A stretch of 64,000 nt of DNA from Loxodes magnus (lineage: Eukaryota; Ciliophora; Karyorelictea; Loxodida; Loxodidae): positions 372,001 to 436,000 of the forward strand of contig CAMPDV010000079.1 of the NCBI GenBank assembly GCA_946699065.1, written 5' to 3'. Within the stretch, counting starts at the first letter, position 1, and each line of letters opens with the position of its first letter. Under the pieces are notes generated by a model, which did not search any database, was not told where the DNA came from, and was given only the letters and a program-made list of their open reading frames with translations. Made by a program: the position numbers and the translations under genes. Of the stretch, positions 12,534 to 25,571 are shown one piece after another.

Positions 12534-15500
12534 TCAGATCTAATTAATTTTCTTTATATATATTTATAAAATACCTTAAGCTAATTCAAAATAGCAAATT
12601 AAGCATCTTAGCTATTTAGTTAGAGGTATTTATTTATAAAGGTTAACCATTATTAATAAGTATTAATTAGTTTAGGATTAAGCAATCTTTTTTCCCTTGA
12701 AACTTCCACTATAAACTTCAGATAAGGAGTCTCTTTCCACCTGACTCAAACCGTTTATAGTTTAAATCAAAAACATCTTGATATCTTGTCTTTAATGAAG
12801 CTAATTTAGCACTTATTATATTTTCATAACTACTTCATTTGATTATTTCCTACATCTTAGAATATATGAAAAAGTAATTAGCACATGAGCAAGCCTCTCT
12901 TGATTATTTCCCAGAACTTACTGCTAGTTCTGTAAAATTAAGTCACATAATAGTTCATGCTGTTCATTTTACTCTGCCTTATCATGTTTTAAAGGTAAAA
13001 GTAAAGTCCATCTAGGAATGCACTCTACAATTCCTTAGTATTTAATAATTCTTCCTATAGCAGCAATAGCGTTATCTCTAGCATAGTTATTATTTTTCTT
13101 AAGAGATGAAAATACCATTAATTGAGTAGATTTGAATAAAGTCTCAATTATTTGCTCTTTTATTTACTGAAATACTTATTAATCGCATTTTTGTGCGAAA
13201 ATTCCTAATCCATATGTAGATGCTTGCCTTAAAAAAGGATTTTCATTTGCAGCATACTTTATTAACAAATTGTAAATCTCCATAAAATACTAAGACCACT
13301 ATGATACGTCTATATTCTCAATAATCACATCTAATGTTAAGAGACCCAGCTGCTAGTTTTCAATAGTTTCTTTAGTATCTAGGATTTAATTTAATTTCTA
13401 AGGTAAGAAATATTTCATAATTGCATTGCATTAACCTGGATGAGATAAATACAAAGCAGAAATTAGTTCAGTGAAGTTTTCGTTAAACTTCAATTTGTTT
13501 TCAGATTCATGTTTTTCTTCTTGCTAATCTTCCTACTCTTCTTCATCTTGATTCGTATTTGACTTCCTTTAGTTTACGTTTATCTAATCATTTATTATAG
13601 AGATTAGCTTAGTTTCTATATCATATAACTAATTTTAATCAAAAAGTGGCTATGAAGGGAAATTTTATAAAATTTCCTAGACACTTTATAAAAAAATCGA
13701 AATAGTGCTATCATCATACTCGTCTTAAACTCGATATCATAGATCTTGAATGAATGATTTAGCAGTATTTCTTAGAATTTCTTGTTCTTATAGGTTATTT
13801 TTCTTAATTAATTGGAATAGTTGAGAATATAATGTCGCTGACTATTATCTGACTCTTTCACTCAATGAAAAAGCCAAATTTTCCTTAGCAAATTCTAAAG
13901 TAATTTAGATGTAATCCTTAAAATGGATACCTAAGCTATTAGAGAATATGTTAATAGCATTCAAAATATCAGCCATAGTATCAAGCTAAAATGTGTTTAA
14001 GTTAACTTAAATATCATAATCTTTTTATATATCTTTACTTATATTAGTGAGTTCATTATCTGCCTTTAATTTTAGTTAGTTAAACAAAGCTAAAAATTAA
14101 GGGAAAACAATATTCATGTAAGGATTAAAATCTTATCTCAGAGATTCTGCTATTCTACTTCATGCGCTTATAACATAAGAGCATGAGTCTTCATTTTCAA
14201 GCAAGGAGTTAGATATATCTAAAATAGATTAGATGACTTATCCTTCATAAAGAGAAAATATTTAGGCTCCTATTGTTTGTCCCATAAAAGTTAAGCATTC
14301 TAAAGCTCTACTTACTAAGATTCTATTTTAGTTTTATTTTAAAACATCAAGAATTATAGGAATATATTGATCATAATTACCTTGAATATTCTGAACCCCC
14401 GCATCTACCATAGCTGCTATAGCTGTTATTGCTTAACATGATTAATTGTTTCCTAGTCTAATTTTTTCGAACATTTTAGGAAGAAACTTCTAGCAATATA
14501 AAATTGCGTATTAATTATTCGAAAATTCCATAAAGTTGACAAGAGCAGAACAAGCATGAGCTTGAATAATTGGTACAGGATCATCGATTGCTATAGCTAA
14601 AAGGTTTGCAACCTACTAGTGATAGAGATTTCATATCTAATACTAGAAGGATTAGCAAAGAATTCCCAGTAATTATAAGCAAGCATATTTAATCTTAGAA
14701 TGCTAGTTATTAAACTAATTGCAGGCTAGGGATATTAATTATTCTAGCTTTTCTTCATCTTAAAGCAAATCTACTTCAGATAAAATAAGTAAAGATATAT
14801 ATTTATATCTCCAGTCATTTTCTTAGATGATGTACTATTGAATGATTACTAAAAGTAAGTCTGCTATATTTTTTTCGCCAAGTGCTTCGATTAATCTATT
14901 TAACTAATTTAAAAATTCAGTAGTTTATTCCTCTTAGTTGTCTTAATTTTAATACTAATCTATACTAGGGTTTTCCCATTCTGTCGAATACTCTACCTTC
15001 ATAATCATTCTTGTTGTATAAGTAACTAAGATTTCTTGTATTAGTTATTTATTCTTTTTTAGCGTTTTAGGTAAATGCTCTGCAATTCCACTTATTAAAT
15101 CCGAGGCCCATACTACAATTTCTTGGTTCTGGAAGTTTTCTCCACTTTTAATTACTAACAAAGACAACTTGCAAACTTCTTCAACTTGCTTTAAGTAGAA
15201 TTTAGGATTCTACTCAGCTATATCTGCAAGTATCCTTATTACATCTTTTCCTAGATCCTAATCTTGTGATATGATAATCTAAGCACCTTACAGTACTTGT
15301 AGGCATAAGTTTTATAAGTTTTTCAATCACTTCCTTTCAAAAGAATTTAAAATAGCCTACACCAACTCAATACTAGAGAACTTAAGTTCCAACTATGGTT
15401 GAGCAAGGTTCTTCTCTAATATCTGTAGTAAAATGTCTTTCTAAAATGTAGGTTTTTCATTAATATCAGCCTTATTAAAGAGAAAAATCATAACTTATAA

Positions 15501-15845
15501 AGAGACAATAACTTCTCTAGTATCATCTTTGAGACCTAGAGTAAGAATGGCTGAATCTAAATCATTATTTAAACTGGCTAATTCTCCTATACACTTGCAG
15601 TGCAGCTTTTTTAATTTTCAGTTACTTTCTAAAATACTATTTTTAAATAGAAAATCTTGCAATTATTGCTAGTTTGCTTATACTTGAAATCCTTGGCTTC
15701 TCAAATAGCTGTAAATCTTTTAAACGAACTAGACTCTTTCCAAGGGGTCATTGATAAAGTTATATAATGCTAAGTAATCTTGAAATGGCTGAGAGAAAAA
15801 ATCGTAAGTATTGATGATTTCTGAGTAGTTAAGCTGGGTTTACAT
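12534..15845 (-). CDS. IPO5: Importin-5 / Kap121-type karyopherin beta
   Basis: Nuclear import receptor for ribosomal proteins and other cargo, made of HEAT repeats and driven by Ran. The frame gives 1,103 aa from ATG 15843-15845 to TGA 12534-12536 without introns; human IPO5 is about 1,097 aa. HEAT-type helices run throughout, including HACSALVNFMEFS and the family segment SYVISAWSRIAESL, aligned with ISAWARM in animal IPO5. There the invariant Trp (residue about 562) is coded by UGA at 14160-14162, direct evidence for UGA=Trp. An acidic insert (DEEEQEDQQEEKHE) lies near the late-middle region, as in other family members. The last 40 residues after KGKKIA are AT-rich and poorly conserved, so the exact end is less sure. 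Confidence 0.93.
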
Positions 15846-15997
15846 TTTTTAAATTACAAATTTAAATTTGAAGTATCTAAATGAGCTTACGGTAAAAGTA
15901 GAATATGTTCAAATAAGAAATTCCTTCTCTTTAATTAATCAACTCTCTTCAAATTCAAAATTAGCTCATTTATGCTTAGCAAGTTCCTTAGTATGCT

Positions 15998-16405
15998 ATG
16001 AAAGTGAAAAAGTTGGTATTTAATTAGCAGCTTTCTTAGCATTCCTTTGAGTGAAGTGCTAAATAGTTTGCTTAATATTTGAAGAATCAAGATCTGACTG
16101 AAGATGAAAATAAGCTTCTCCTTTAAAAGTTTAGTGTCTAGAATTACTAACAGCTTGGGGAAGTCTTATTAGAAGAAATCTTTAGCGAAAATATCAATTC
16201 TGATCATTTCCAATAATCACAAGAACCTTCTATTTTTGAATCCTAGGAGCAAGCTTACTACTAGAATTAGTATATGAACAAAGATCTCTTATAAAACTAT
16301 TAGACTAATTAAGCTTTCAACTGAACATAAAGAGAAGATGATGATTTTGCAAGCATTTGCAGATCTAGTCAGAACTTAAGTGAATTAGACTTTACCTACT
16401 CCTGA
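15998..16405 (+). CDS. Small hypothetical protein (135 aa)
   Basis: Starts MKVKKLVFNQQL and contains a coherent helical stretch (LTEDENKLLLQKFSV, GEVLLEEIF) and an acidic, serine-rich C-terminus (REDDDFASICRSSQNLSE) before TGA 16403-16405. A UGA at about 16322 (FNWTQ) must be read as Trp. If the UGA at 16403 were also sense, the frame would run to the TGA at 16610, but the sequence after 16405 loses coding character. Divergent from IPO5 over about 150 bp. No family recognised. Confidence 0.5.
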
Positions 16406-16619
16406 AGCTAGCATCCATAAACTTAATTGTTTATATTAAGATTTTAACCTCAACTATTCTTTTTATAAATAGTATTTTAATCTCTTCTATTTACATCTAA
16501 AAGTATAAGAAAATACTTAAATAATATAGTTTACCTAAGGATATAATGTAGACTATGCTAGCTAGTAAAGGAAAATAAATAAAAGAGTTATTTTATTTTA
16601 ATAGTTTTTTGAAGTTAAA

Positions 16620-18042
16620 ATGTGGATTTTTAAGTGATTGTCATGTTTTGGAAATAAGAAAATTAGAAAGCAACAAGTGATTAATTCCACTGAAGTTAGA
16701 TAAAATAGAAATGAATAGAGAGATCCAAAATTTGAGTAGTTTCAAGATTAAAACAATGAACTTAAGGAAGGTCAAGCTAGTAAATAGCCATCAGAAATAT
16801 GTCCAGAAAGTATCGCTTAGTTAAATCAAAACCAAAATAATCCGAAATAAAAGATATCCATATAGTGGTATAGCGAAAATGAGCTGCATAATATTTAAAA
16901 TGTCAAATATTAAATTTAGCAACAGACTTCTTAAGATAAAAGCAACAATTAATCAAACGAACAAACTTGAAACAATTCAAATGTATTTTTTCGATCAGAC
17001 TAAGGTTAGAAAGTAGCTAAATGAATATAAAAAAAAGGCAGTAAGAAATTATAGATTGTTTAAATCTAAAGTGGGAAAGTTGGAATTTCAAATAGGAGGT
17101 TTTATTGCTATGCAAACAGTCTTATGTAATGCTTAGCAAGTATTTAATTATTTAGAGATTATTTTTTAGAATAAAGATATTAAGAGAGTAACGAAGTCTA
17201 CTCCTAAGATTTTTGTGATACGTTATCTGAGTTATTTTAAGAAATATGGTATTAAGATAATGGATATATATCTGGAAGTTAAATGCATTAAATAGCTTCA
17301 AATAAATTTTCTTCGTATTAACAGCATGACAGTCAGGAATTTCTAACTTTCTGTTTGAGTAACATACAAAATGAATTAAATCCCAAGAAACCATCAAAAC
17401 ATCTTAAGCTAAGTGACAATTGCACAGCAGATGAACGATGGAGACTGTATACAAAATGAAACTTCTGTATTGTTGATTAGCTTTTTGCAGGATTAATGAT
17501 GTCAAGAGTAACTTGTAAAAACTGCTAAAATAATTCTGATACATTTGACCCTTTTTTAGATATCAGTTTGCCTATAACTAAAAGCTCAGTATAAGGATGT
17601 TTGCGTAGCTTTTTCGAAACAGAAAAGCTAAACACAAAAGATTACTACTGTGAAAAATGTAAAAAAAAGAGCGCTATAACTAAATAGTTCATAATTTACT
17701 ACACACCTTTAGTACTAGTTATACATTTAAAAAGATTCGAATACTTCCCTAAATAGCGAAAAATCTAAGGAGTTATTAAGTTTGACTTGGATCTCGATTT
17801 AAGCGATTTTTATGTTAACGAAGCTGGAAAAACTATTTATAAGCTAACTGGAATAGTTGTACATATAGGAGGACTTAATTCAGGACATTATATAGCATTT
17901 TGCCTTAGAAACGGTTAGTGACTAAAATGTGATGACAGTAACATTACAGAGTAATTTTTAATACAGAGTTTCTCCTTCAAAAGTAAAGAACCAAGAAGCT
18001 TATCTGCTTTTTTATGAAAAAATAGATTCTTCGTAATTTTGA
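16620..18042 (+). CDS. Ubiquitin-specific protease (USP, peptidase C19)
   Basis: Cysteine protease that removes ubiquitin from proteins. The gene has one 16-nt intron (17951-17966, GTAATTTTTAATACAG); the spliced frame is 469 codons from ATG 16620 to TGA 18040-18042. Cys box: GISNRRFYCYANSLMQCL with catalytic Cys163 and the oxyanion Asn five residues before it; QHDSQEF box; zinc-finger-like pairs CKNCQ and CEKCKKK; LKRF; His box NSGHYIAF (His423); WLKCDDSNITEV with the third catalytic Asp; and the closing AYLLFYEK, restored only by removing the intron. The Trp of WLKCDD is UGA (17919-17921). The usual NxGNTC core reads N-R-R-F-Y-C, unusual for an active USP. The first 150 residues are polar and of unknown role. 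Confidence 0.9.
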
Positions 18043-18407
18043 GACTTTTTAAAGTAAAGTAAATTTATTGCTTAAATAATCTAAACAATTTGTTAGCAAA
18101 AAGTAATAAATTTAGTTGCTAAAAGGTACTAAAAGTTTAATATATATTAATAATAAACTAATATAAACAAATTTACAGAGGCTCATAGTTATCCTTTATT
18201 ATATTGAATGTTAACCATTTTAAATAAATTACTATCCAGTTTTATATTCATTAGCATAATAATTGAAAAGTGTAAAAAACTATATAATGTTGAATGTGAT
18301 TATTTTGATTGTAAGTTTATAAAATTAAAAAGGAAATAAGAAAAGTCATTGATATTTATTTCCTTAGATTCTTTTATCATTTATAAGAAGTTTAAATTAT
18401 TTTAAAA
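18043..18407. other. AT-rich convergent spacer
   Basis: 365 bp between two converging genes; nothing recognisable. Confidence 0.55.
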
Positions 18408-20441
18408 TCAAGCTTTAGGCTGTCCCTACCTCTAGTACATTTCCTGTATTTCCTTTGAAAATGTAACCTTAGCCTGAAATCTTTTAAGCTTCATTGTTGG
18501 AGTTAGAATTCCATTTTCAACAGTGAAGGGTTCTGAACATAACTATATATCTTTGACGAATTCTAAACCTGATAATTAATTTTCCTTTCCTATCTTTAAG
18601 ATGTCTTGCTAAATGTCTTTTTTTAGTTCCTCTGTCTAGCAGAATTCTTTAAAAGTTAAATTATGCAATTTTATGTTCTTTTATTATTTGGACCACTTTT
18701 TGACGACGTATTCCTCGTCTGGAACAATAATAGCAACTAAATATGCTTGATGAGAATCGCCATAAACGAAATTTTAAGCAATTAAATTGCTTAAATTGTA
18801 TATATTTTCAATTTTTTCAGGTGCAATATATTCTCCTTAAGAAAGCTTAAATATATTCTTTCTTCTGTCTATTATTTTAATTGCTCTTGTTTTTGGAAGT
18901 AATGCCACTATATCTCCTGTATATACCCATCCGTCTTCAGTTTTGCATTCATTTGTCAAATCTGGTCTTTTATAATAACCCAGAAATATTAAAGGTCCAT
19001 GAGTTAGAAGTTCTCCTCTTGGCATTGGCTCTCCATTTTCATTGACATCGGTTACAAAGTAATTCATTTCAGGAACAGATACTATCTTAAGTTCAACATT
19101 TGAAAGTGGGCCTCCCACATGACCTGTTGTTGGATCATAAAAATCAACAGCACAACAAGCTGCCATATTTTCTGTTTGGCCATATCCATTTATCATTGGA
19201 GCACATAGTACAACTGGTAAAAATCTCTAAATTTCTTCCGTTAAGGGAGCTGCTCCATTTACTAAAAGTCTAATTCTTCCACCCATCAAAGTCTTGAATT
19301 TCTTGAAAACAATTTTATCCCAGAAGCAATTTTGTGTATCTCCAGTTAAAGCAAATTTTTTAGTCTTTGAACTGATTCCTCTTTCAACTAAGCATCTTTT
19401 AAGGCAATTAGCTTCATTGATTCCTTATAGTATTTTATTATAAATACGATTGTAAAGTCTAGGAACACTTACAAAAATAGTTGGTTTCGTCTTTTAAATA
19501 TCTTCAGTTATTTTAGTAATGTCTCCACAATAAAAATTGATTGTGCATCCAAATAGAAATCCTAAGTGGAACAACAATTGTTCAAATCCATGAGCGAATG
19601 GTAGATAAGATAAATAGCTTTCTTGTCTAACACGAAGAGTCACTTCACCTGCTACTTCAAACTAACCAATGGTTGCAATTATATTTTTGTGAGAGAGCAT
19701 AGCACCTTTTGAATCTCCTGTTGTACCAGATGTCCAGCACAGAAAATAAAGATCATCAGGTTAAGGTTCTGGAGCAAAAGTTTTCTAAGTAACCTTAAGA
19801 TCGAGCAGTTAATTAAAAGTAATTATCTTAATATCCATCTAGTTAGCTTCTGCTAGATGCTATTCGTTAATTTTTTGATCTAACTAAATTATCCAAGCTA
19901 AATTACTCAATTCACTTTTTCTATTTTTCACAATTGATAAAACATCCCCTACATGTGATTATGAGCAGGCAATAGTGCTTGTTTAGACTTAATTCAAAAT
20001 GAAGAAAACATTGTCTAACTATGCCTAATCATAGCAATCACTACATATAATATTCTAATATTAGCAAGCTATCTGAATAACTCTCTCTTATCAGCAATTT
20101 TTGGAATACCTTGTTATGAATCTAAAACCTTCTTCGTTTGCTTTACACATCTAAAGTTCATTAATAGCATAACTAATTTATTTTGCCATCTACTCAACTT
20201 CTTAAAATGCAAAAAACTTAAAATCCCTCAAACTTTTAGCAGAAATTTATTGTCTGTAGCCGAAGAAAGGATGATCCTTATAAGTATGAAATCCAAAATC
20301 AAATAACTAACGAACTGTTGATATTCCATTTAGAGTCGTTGAATGCAAAGATCCTTCTAAAAATTTAGGATTTCTAAAAATAGCAGTAGAATCAGCAGTT
20401 TACGTGTTAGGAATAAATTCACAATAAGGACCTTAGAACAT
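18408..20441 (-). CDS. Long-chain acyl-CoA synthetase (ACSL type)
   Basis: Activates fatty acids to acyl-CoA with ATP through an acyl-AMP intermediate. Exactly 678 codons, intronless, ATG 20439-20441 to TGA 18408-18410; the family is usually 650-700 aa. AMP-binding P-loop WTSGTTGDSKGAMLSH starts at residue 236, followed by YLPFAHGFEQ, the NGAAPLTEEI segment, YGQTEN, the fatty-acid signature GWVYTGDI, DRRKNIFKLSQGEYIAPEKIE, and a C-terminal MKLKR with the catalytic-lysine region. The P-loop usually reads YTSGTTGxPKG; here Tyr is Trp and Pro is Ser. No clear N-terminal membrane anchor, so location (ER, mitochondrion or peroxisome) cannot be read. Confidence 0.95.
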
Positions 20442-20605
20442 ATTTAATTATTTACATATAAATAAAATACTGAAATTTATAAAGTCTCTCCTAATTTAAA
20501 GAAGATAGTAACTAAAATCTTCATATCTAGTTAAAAAAAAATTTCTATCACTCATTTATTTTTAATACTTGTAATATTGAATCTCTAAGAACTAGATTTA
20601 TAATT

Positions 20606-21115
20606 ATGATTTTCAATTCGTTTTGCTTTCAATCATTATATCTTAAAGAAAAAAATATAAACGAAATAATCTTGAAGAGAAAGGATATTCCAGTAAGCAT
20701 AATCCTGATTTGCTTTTACTCACTATTTACTTCTTTATTTCTTGCATTTATCTTATTAGAATCTCTTATTGATATATAAATAATAAATGCATAGATATTT
20801 TAAAAAGCAGTAATTCTAATTTAAGATCTATAAGCATGCTTTTACCTAGAAAGCTAAGTTAAATGCTATATGTTTCTAAAATTATAATTTGCAAATATTA
20901 TAAATTTATATTTTACTTTCATTTAATTCCTTGTATTCTATACTTCTTTAGCTTTCTAAATTTAAACTTTAAAAATTATTATTTCTGCTTTGTAAATATC
21001 TCATTTTAATAAGCATTTTCAGAGATTATATTTACCTTATATTATAGTAGCATATCTTTATAATTACTTTTAATAATTTAAAAATATGTTAGAACTTTAG
21101 TAGTTGGAAATGTGA
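20606..21115 (+). CDS. Possible small multi-pass membrane protein (169 aa)
   Basis: Starts MIFNSFCFQSLYLKEKN and runs 170 codons to TGA 21113-21115. It holds several long hydrophobic stretches (VSIILICFYSLFTSLFLAF near residue 35, then FIQFLVFYTSLAF near 110), suggesting two to four membrane spans. It lies between the ACSL start and the convergent cNMP gene. The region is AT-rich, where UGA-free frames arise by chance and translate as hydrophobic residues, so this may be spurious. No family recognised. Confidence 0.38.
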
Positions 21116-21217
21116 TGTGATAGCTATTTGATATAGAATAATATGAAGTAAAGCATAATAAAGAATCTTTATTTTAATATAAAAAGATTGATTATAAGCA
21201 TCTTTTTTCTAGCTTCC

Positions 21218-23673
21218 TCATGCTTGTATTTCTAATTCATTTTCTTTTGGTGGATTTATATTCTCCTAAGTTATACTTTCTAATTTTAGACATTTTAAAC
21301 TTCTATCCTATCTCAGAGTGATCTCTTCATTCAAAACTGACTATTTTACTTTTGGAGTTTTGTTTTAGCAATATGACAATAATGGATCAATGTTTACTTT
21401 TTCTTTCATAAAATCGTTTTGGCTAATTCGTTCTGTCAAAAGTTTTTTATCGGCTCTTTTTATTTGATATTGAAGCTTTGACTTTCTCTCAGGTACAAGA
21501 CCGCCTTGCTTCGTTTCACTTTAAGTGAATTAAAATTTAGGAGCACTTAAAGGTGATTTTTGCCCTCTTGGTGACGATTAAAAGCTACTTGGGTCAGATT
21601 TATCAATTTATTTATCTTATTAAAATTAGCCTTAGTCTTTCTGACCAACGTTGAAAGAAAATCTTTTGCTTTGTAAAGAATTTTAAATTATAAGACTACC
21701 AAACTAAGACTTTTTATCATTAATAAGGGGTAGTTACTAAAGGCTGCCTGTTAAAGGTTGATTAACTTAGAGTTACTCACTATTTCTTCTAGGTCTTTAG
21801 TCAATTGAGCCGTTTCTTAAGTTAATACATTAAAAACCTTTTCTTTTCAAATTAAATACATGCCTTGTGAATCTTTAACCATCCTTATCTTAATCTGAAT
21901 CTTTTCTATCTGGAGTTTAAGTTGAATTTGGAGTGTTTCCTTCTCTGGGTGTTCCTGATGAAAAGGATGTATTCTAGTTAGAATCTCTTTAGGATTTAAG
22001 CCGCCTTAACTTACAATCTATCAGATCTAATTTAGTTTTATAAACTTTATTCTTTTTTGTACTTTCTTTAATTGCAGATTATTATTTATCTACCATCCTT
22101 TAATGCAATTCTTCTTAATTTAGCTCATAGAGTTTTAAATCTCTTAGTGTTGATTTTCTTTAAAACAAATTTCCGGTTATTTATTTATTTTATACTTCAA
22201 ATATACTTTGATTATATGAATTTACTGGCTTTTCTAACTATCTAGGGGATGCATATTGGGCATTTTCGTTTTTTTATTCATTTCACTTTCAGGGAATTTA
22301 GTCTAAGGAAGAAGCTTAAATACTTTTTATTTAATTTTAGCTTTATTATTAATAACTTGAGAAGTCAACGTTTTATTAAGATTATCTTAGGATATCCTTA
22401 TTTTTGTCTTAGCTGATTTGCATTTATTTAATATTGAATTTGTCATTTTCATATATAGTATTAGATAATTTTATCATTTTTTCATATAAATTACTGTTCC
22501 ATATACTATGCAAAAACCTCTTCCAGTCTACTTAAATTGCAATACCTCTTAGTTAACTGCAGATACAAGTTGTTTGATATTCCTTGCTATAAATGGCTTC
22601 ATATAAACCACAAATAGAGCCTTCTTAAACATATGAAATGATAGAGTCCTAGTTGAAATTATTACTTTCCTTTTGATAATTAATGAATTCTATATTTTAC
22701 TACTATTAGCTTTGCCAGGATAATTTTTTAGACTTATGAGTTCTCTAAATATTATAAATATTACCTTGAATTCCCCTTCACTAATAATATAGAAATATTT
22801 AGCACTAAGACCCTAATTATATAGTCTTTGTCCTTTTAGAAGAGAAACCAACTTCATTGAGTATACCAATTAGAATATATCCTTATAGTTCCACTCCTTT
22901 AATATTGCAAGCTTCTTAAGTTGCTCATATATCTAAATTGTCTTAGCTAACTGCAGATCTTAAAACAATAGACGATAACTTTGCTTTTCTAAAACTGCAA
23001 AAACACATTCAGTCTAGCATTGGATAGTAGCTGATCGTAAATTATTTTGGTAAAGTGACTACTCTCCAAAGCATTAAGTTTCTTACAATTCATCAACTTT
23101 GAAGTACTGCAGCAAGTCTCTTGGATCCATTTATAATAGTTATTAATCTAGATTTAGTTAAGTTTCCTTTAGTTATTGTAAATACTCTGAAGTCTAATTT
23201 TAACTAAGATTCTATTATTCCTTCTCAATGTTAGCCTGATTTTTGATTATTCGTTAGACTAATAATTTATAATCTTATTATAAGTACAAGTTTTTGCTTT
23301 ACAAGTCTAGGATACTATTAGCCAAATCCTCATTTTCAATTTCTTTTTTGTAAAGTTCTTTTACTCTTTGAAAGTTCTTGCTTTAGCTTCTGATAGTCAC
23401 TTCGTAAGCTATATCCTTATTCTTTGGAATTAAGACATTGACCATACCTTTTAATATTATGTAGAATCTTTTCACGTTATCACCATATCTAAACACAAAC
23501 TGTCCTTTTTCAAACGTTTCTATATTCGTGGCGTTTAGAATTTGATCCTCTTACCGGGGCTAGCTATACTTGATATACTTTCTGGCAATTTTTGATTTCA
23601 ATATCTCTTCTTTTCATTTAGTAACATTTGGAGAAATGCTATTTTAATTCGCTTCGTTTTAGTTTGTCTTCAT
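21218..23673 (-). CDS. Cyclic-nucleotide-binding domain protein (811 aa)
   Basis: Has two cNMP-binding (CNB/CAP) folds and no kinase or channel part. One 20-nt intron (22745-22764; GTAATATTTATAATATTTAG) is needed to keep the second CNB in frame; the spliced model is 812 codons, ATG 23671-23673 to TGA 21218-21220. First CNB: TFEKGQFVFRYGD, RFYIILKGMVNVLI, then a long Gln/Lys-rich coiled insertion before CFGEQSLYQNNLRSAT. Second CNB: KGQRLYNQGL, YFYIISEGEFK, GSICGLYEAIYS, and WKRFL at its end. The phosphate-binding-cassette Arg is plain only in the first fold (LRSAT). The C-terminal 400 residues are disordered with SSGTPREGNTPNS and SPRGQKSP. May be a PKA-R-like or scaffold protein; whether it binds cAMP or cGMP is open. 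Confidence 0.85.
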
Positions 23674-25571
23674 CTAGATGTGAACCAGTACTGGTTTTTA
23701 TTATTAATAACTGGAAAATTTTGAGCTTTAAATTGAAAAATAAACGATGTTTAAGCTAAGTTTTATGCAAAAAAAATATGGAAGCAAATATGTCTATCAC
23801 TCTCTATCCCATGATAAGTTCTATGGTTTAATATACGTAAAAAGACCCTTAAAGGCTGATTTCTTAAGGTAGAAGCTATTTCTTAAGTAGTTAGAAAAGA
23901 ACTGGATTAAAACATGCAGACTGTTTTAAAAAAAATAAAGAACACATGTAATAACTGTCAATTATCTATTATCTTATAGCTCTAGAAATTTTAATTAGGT
24001 TAATTTAAAAATTTATGATTAAATATACCTCAAGACCTAACTATTACCAATTTTTTAACTTTAGGCTTTTGAGTTACTGTAGTTGGATAAATCTAGTTCT
24101 AAATAATAAGTGCATTATGTATTAATATAGAAATTGACTTGCCTTCTATAATACAAATGCAATCTGAAAAGGAGGAAATTTAAAAAAAAGCTATATTTCT
24201 TCATGACTTATAGCTTAAATAATTTTTGTAAATTATGTATTCTTAGCACTAAGAAAAGCTAAAATAGTTAAATAACAATTAAATAAAAAAATCAGCTCTA
24301 ATTAAGATAAAACTATCAGCCTTCGAATATTTGTATTACTGAGGAAACTAAATGTTAAGTTGTCAGGATTTATAAAATTATTATGCTATTCAAGTCCATT
24401 TACTAGCAGAGCTGAAATATCCTTAGTTTACAAAGCTTCTAATAATTTTTGTTTTACTTAGTTAAGACTTGTTGGATAGTTATTTGTTCTAATAAATAAA
24501 GCTTGATAAAATGTTTAGTGATAGAGAATCTATTTAAGAAACTTAGCTTTATCTATTGAAATTAAGCATTTAATTAAAAACTCTTCAGTTTATTATTTCT
24601 ATCATTAAATATTAAAGGAGATTATTTAAGAACCAGACTAAATTTTATATAAAGGGTTTGATAATGCATAATACTATCGAATCCTGGCATAAGTCCATAA
24701 AGAAAATTTAACATTTTGATGAAGTACAGATAATTAACTTTTCTAGAGCAGCTATAACAGTAAGTTCTAAAACAAATGATAGAATAATTTAAATCTCTTA
24801 AATAGTCTAAAATAGGCAATATATGCTAAATTCACTTTTAACTTTACATATTTAAAATCTATAAAGAGCATAGTAATCTATGGATAATTAAACATTTATT
24901 TTAATTACTATTTTAAAATACTCAAAAATAGCTAGATTTGATAGAGAAGCTATATAGCTTCAATTAGTTATATACAATTAATACTTTTCTTATATAATAG
25001 AAATATCGTTCATTTCAGATTAATATCTGGAAATTTAATCACTTTGTTGCTAAAGTTAAAATTATAGTATAAGAAATAATATTTGACTAACTCTAAATAT
25101 ATTATTTTTACTATCTGAGCAATTTGGGAAGCGAGATAAATTGTCTTTTAAGGTGATATTAAATTATTTTTAAATACTCCTTAGATATAAAAGCTGTATC
25201 TTTTATTACGCATTTCTAAATTATCTTCACCATTCTAATTTTATTTAAAAGTAAACGTTAGGCTAAAGTGAAATAATGCTAATTTGCTCTTAACTATAGT
25301 ATACCTTAATATCATTAATAAAGGCAGCTGGATAAGCATTTATCTGAATTACAAAGTATTTAATTTTGTATAAGCTTAATTAGAATATTCAATAGTAATA
25401 TGCTTATCTATCTCTATCTCAACTATCTAAACTTTTATCATAACTATATGGATATACTATATTTAGGAATAAAGGATTTTATAACTAAAGCTATGGAGAT
25501 GTTTAATAAGAGACAAGTAAGTTTAGTTTAATCTTAAGATATAAATTTAAGAGTAGATTATTAAAAATTTT
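23674..25571. other. Long AT-rich region, mostly empty
   Basis: 1.9 kb between two gene ends. Apart from the candidate ORF at 23765, only A/T-rich sequence with scattered short frames is seen (for example a weak minus-strand frame at about 24370-24819). Confidence 0.5.
23765..24415 (+). CDS. Candidate hypothetical ORF (216 aa)
   Basis: Starts MQKKYGSKYVYHSLSH and stays free of UGA for 217 codons (stop 24413-24415); if that UGA is Trp, the frame continues to 24559. The first 60 codons look gene-like (YGLIYVKRPLKADFL, QLEKNWIKTC); the rest drifts to AT-rich, Lys/Leu/Phe-rich sequence. No family recognised. A chance frame or a broken gene is possible. It lies just upstream of the divergent cNMP gene start at 23673. 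Confidence 0.35.

Noticed and set aside
12534-15845. Reading the in-frame UAA/UAG/UGA codons as evidence of pseudogenes
   Set aside because: They occur in every gene, fall on conserved Gln/Trp positions, and the gene lengths match family norms.
17059-17110. An intron in the USP Cys box to recover a canonical LGNTC
   Set aside because: No GT..AG segment of suitable length and phase gives a better match; the frame as read keeps Cys, Asn and the following NSLMQCL.
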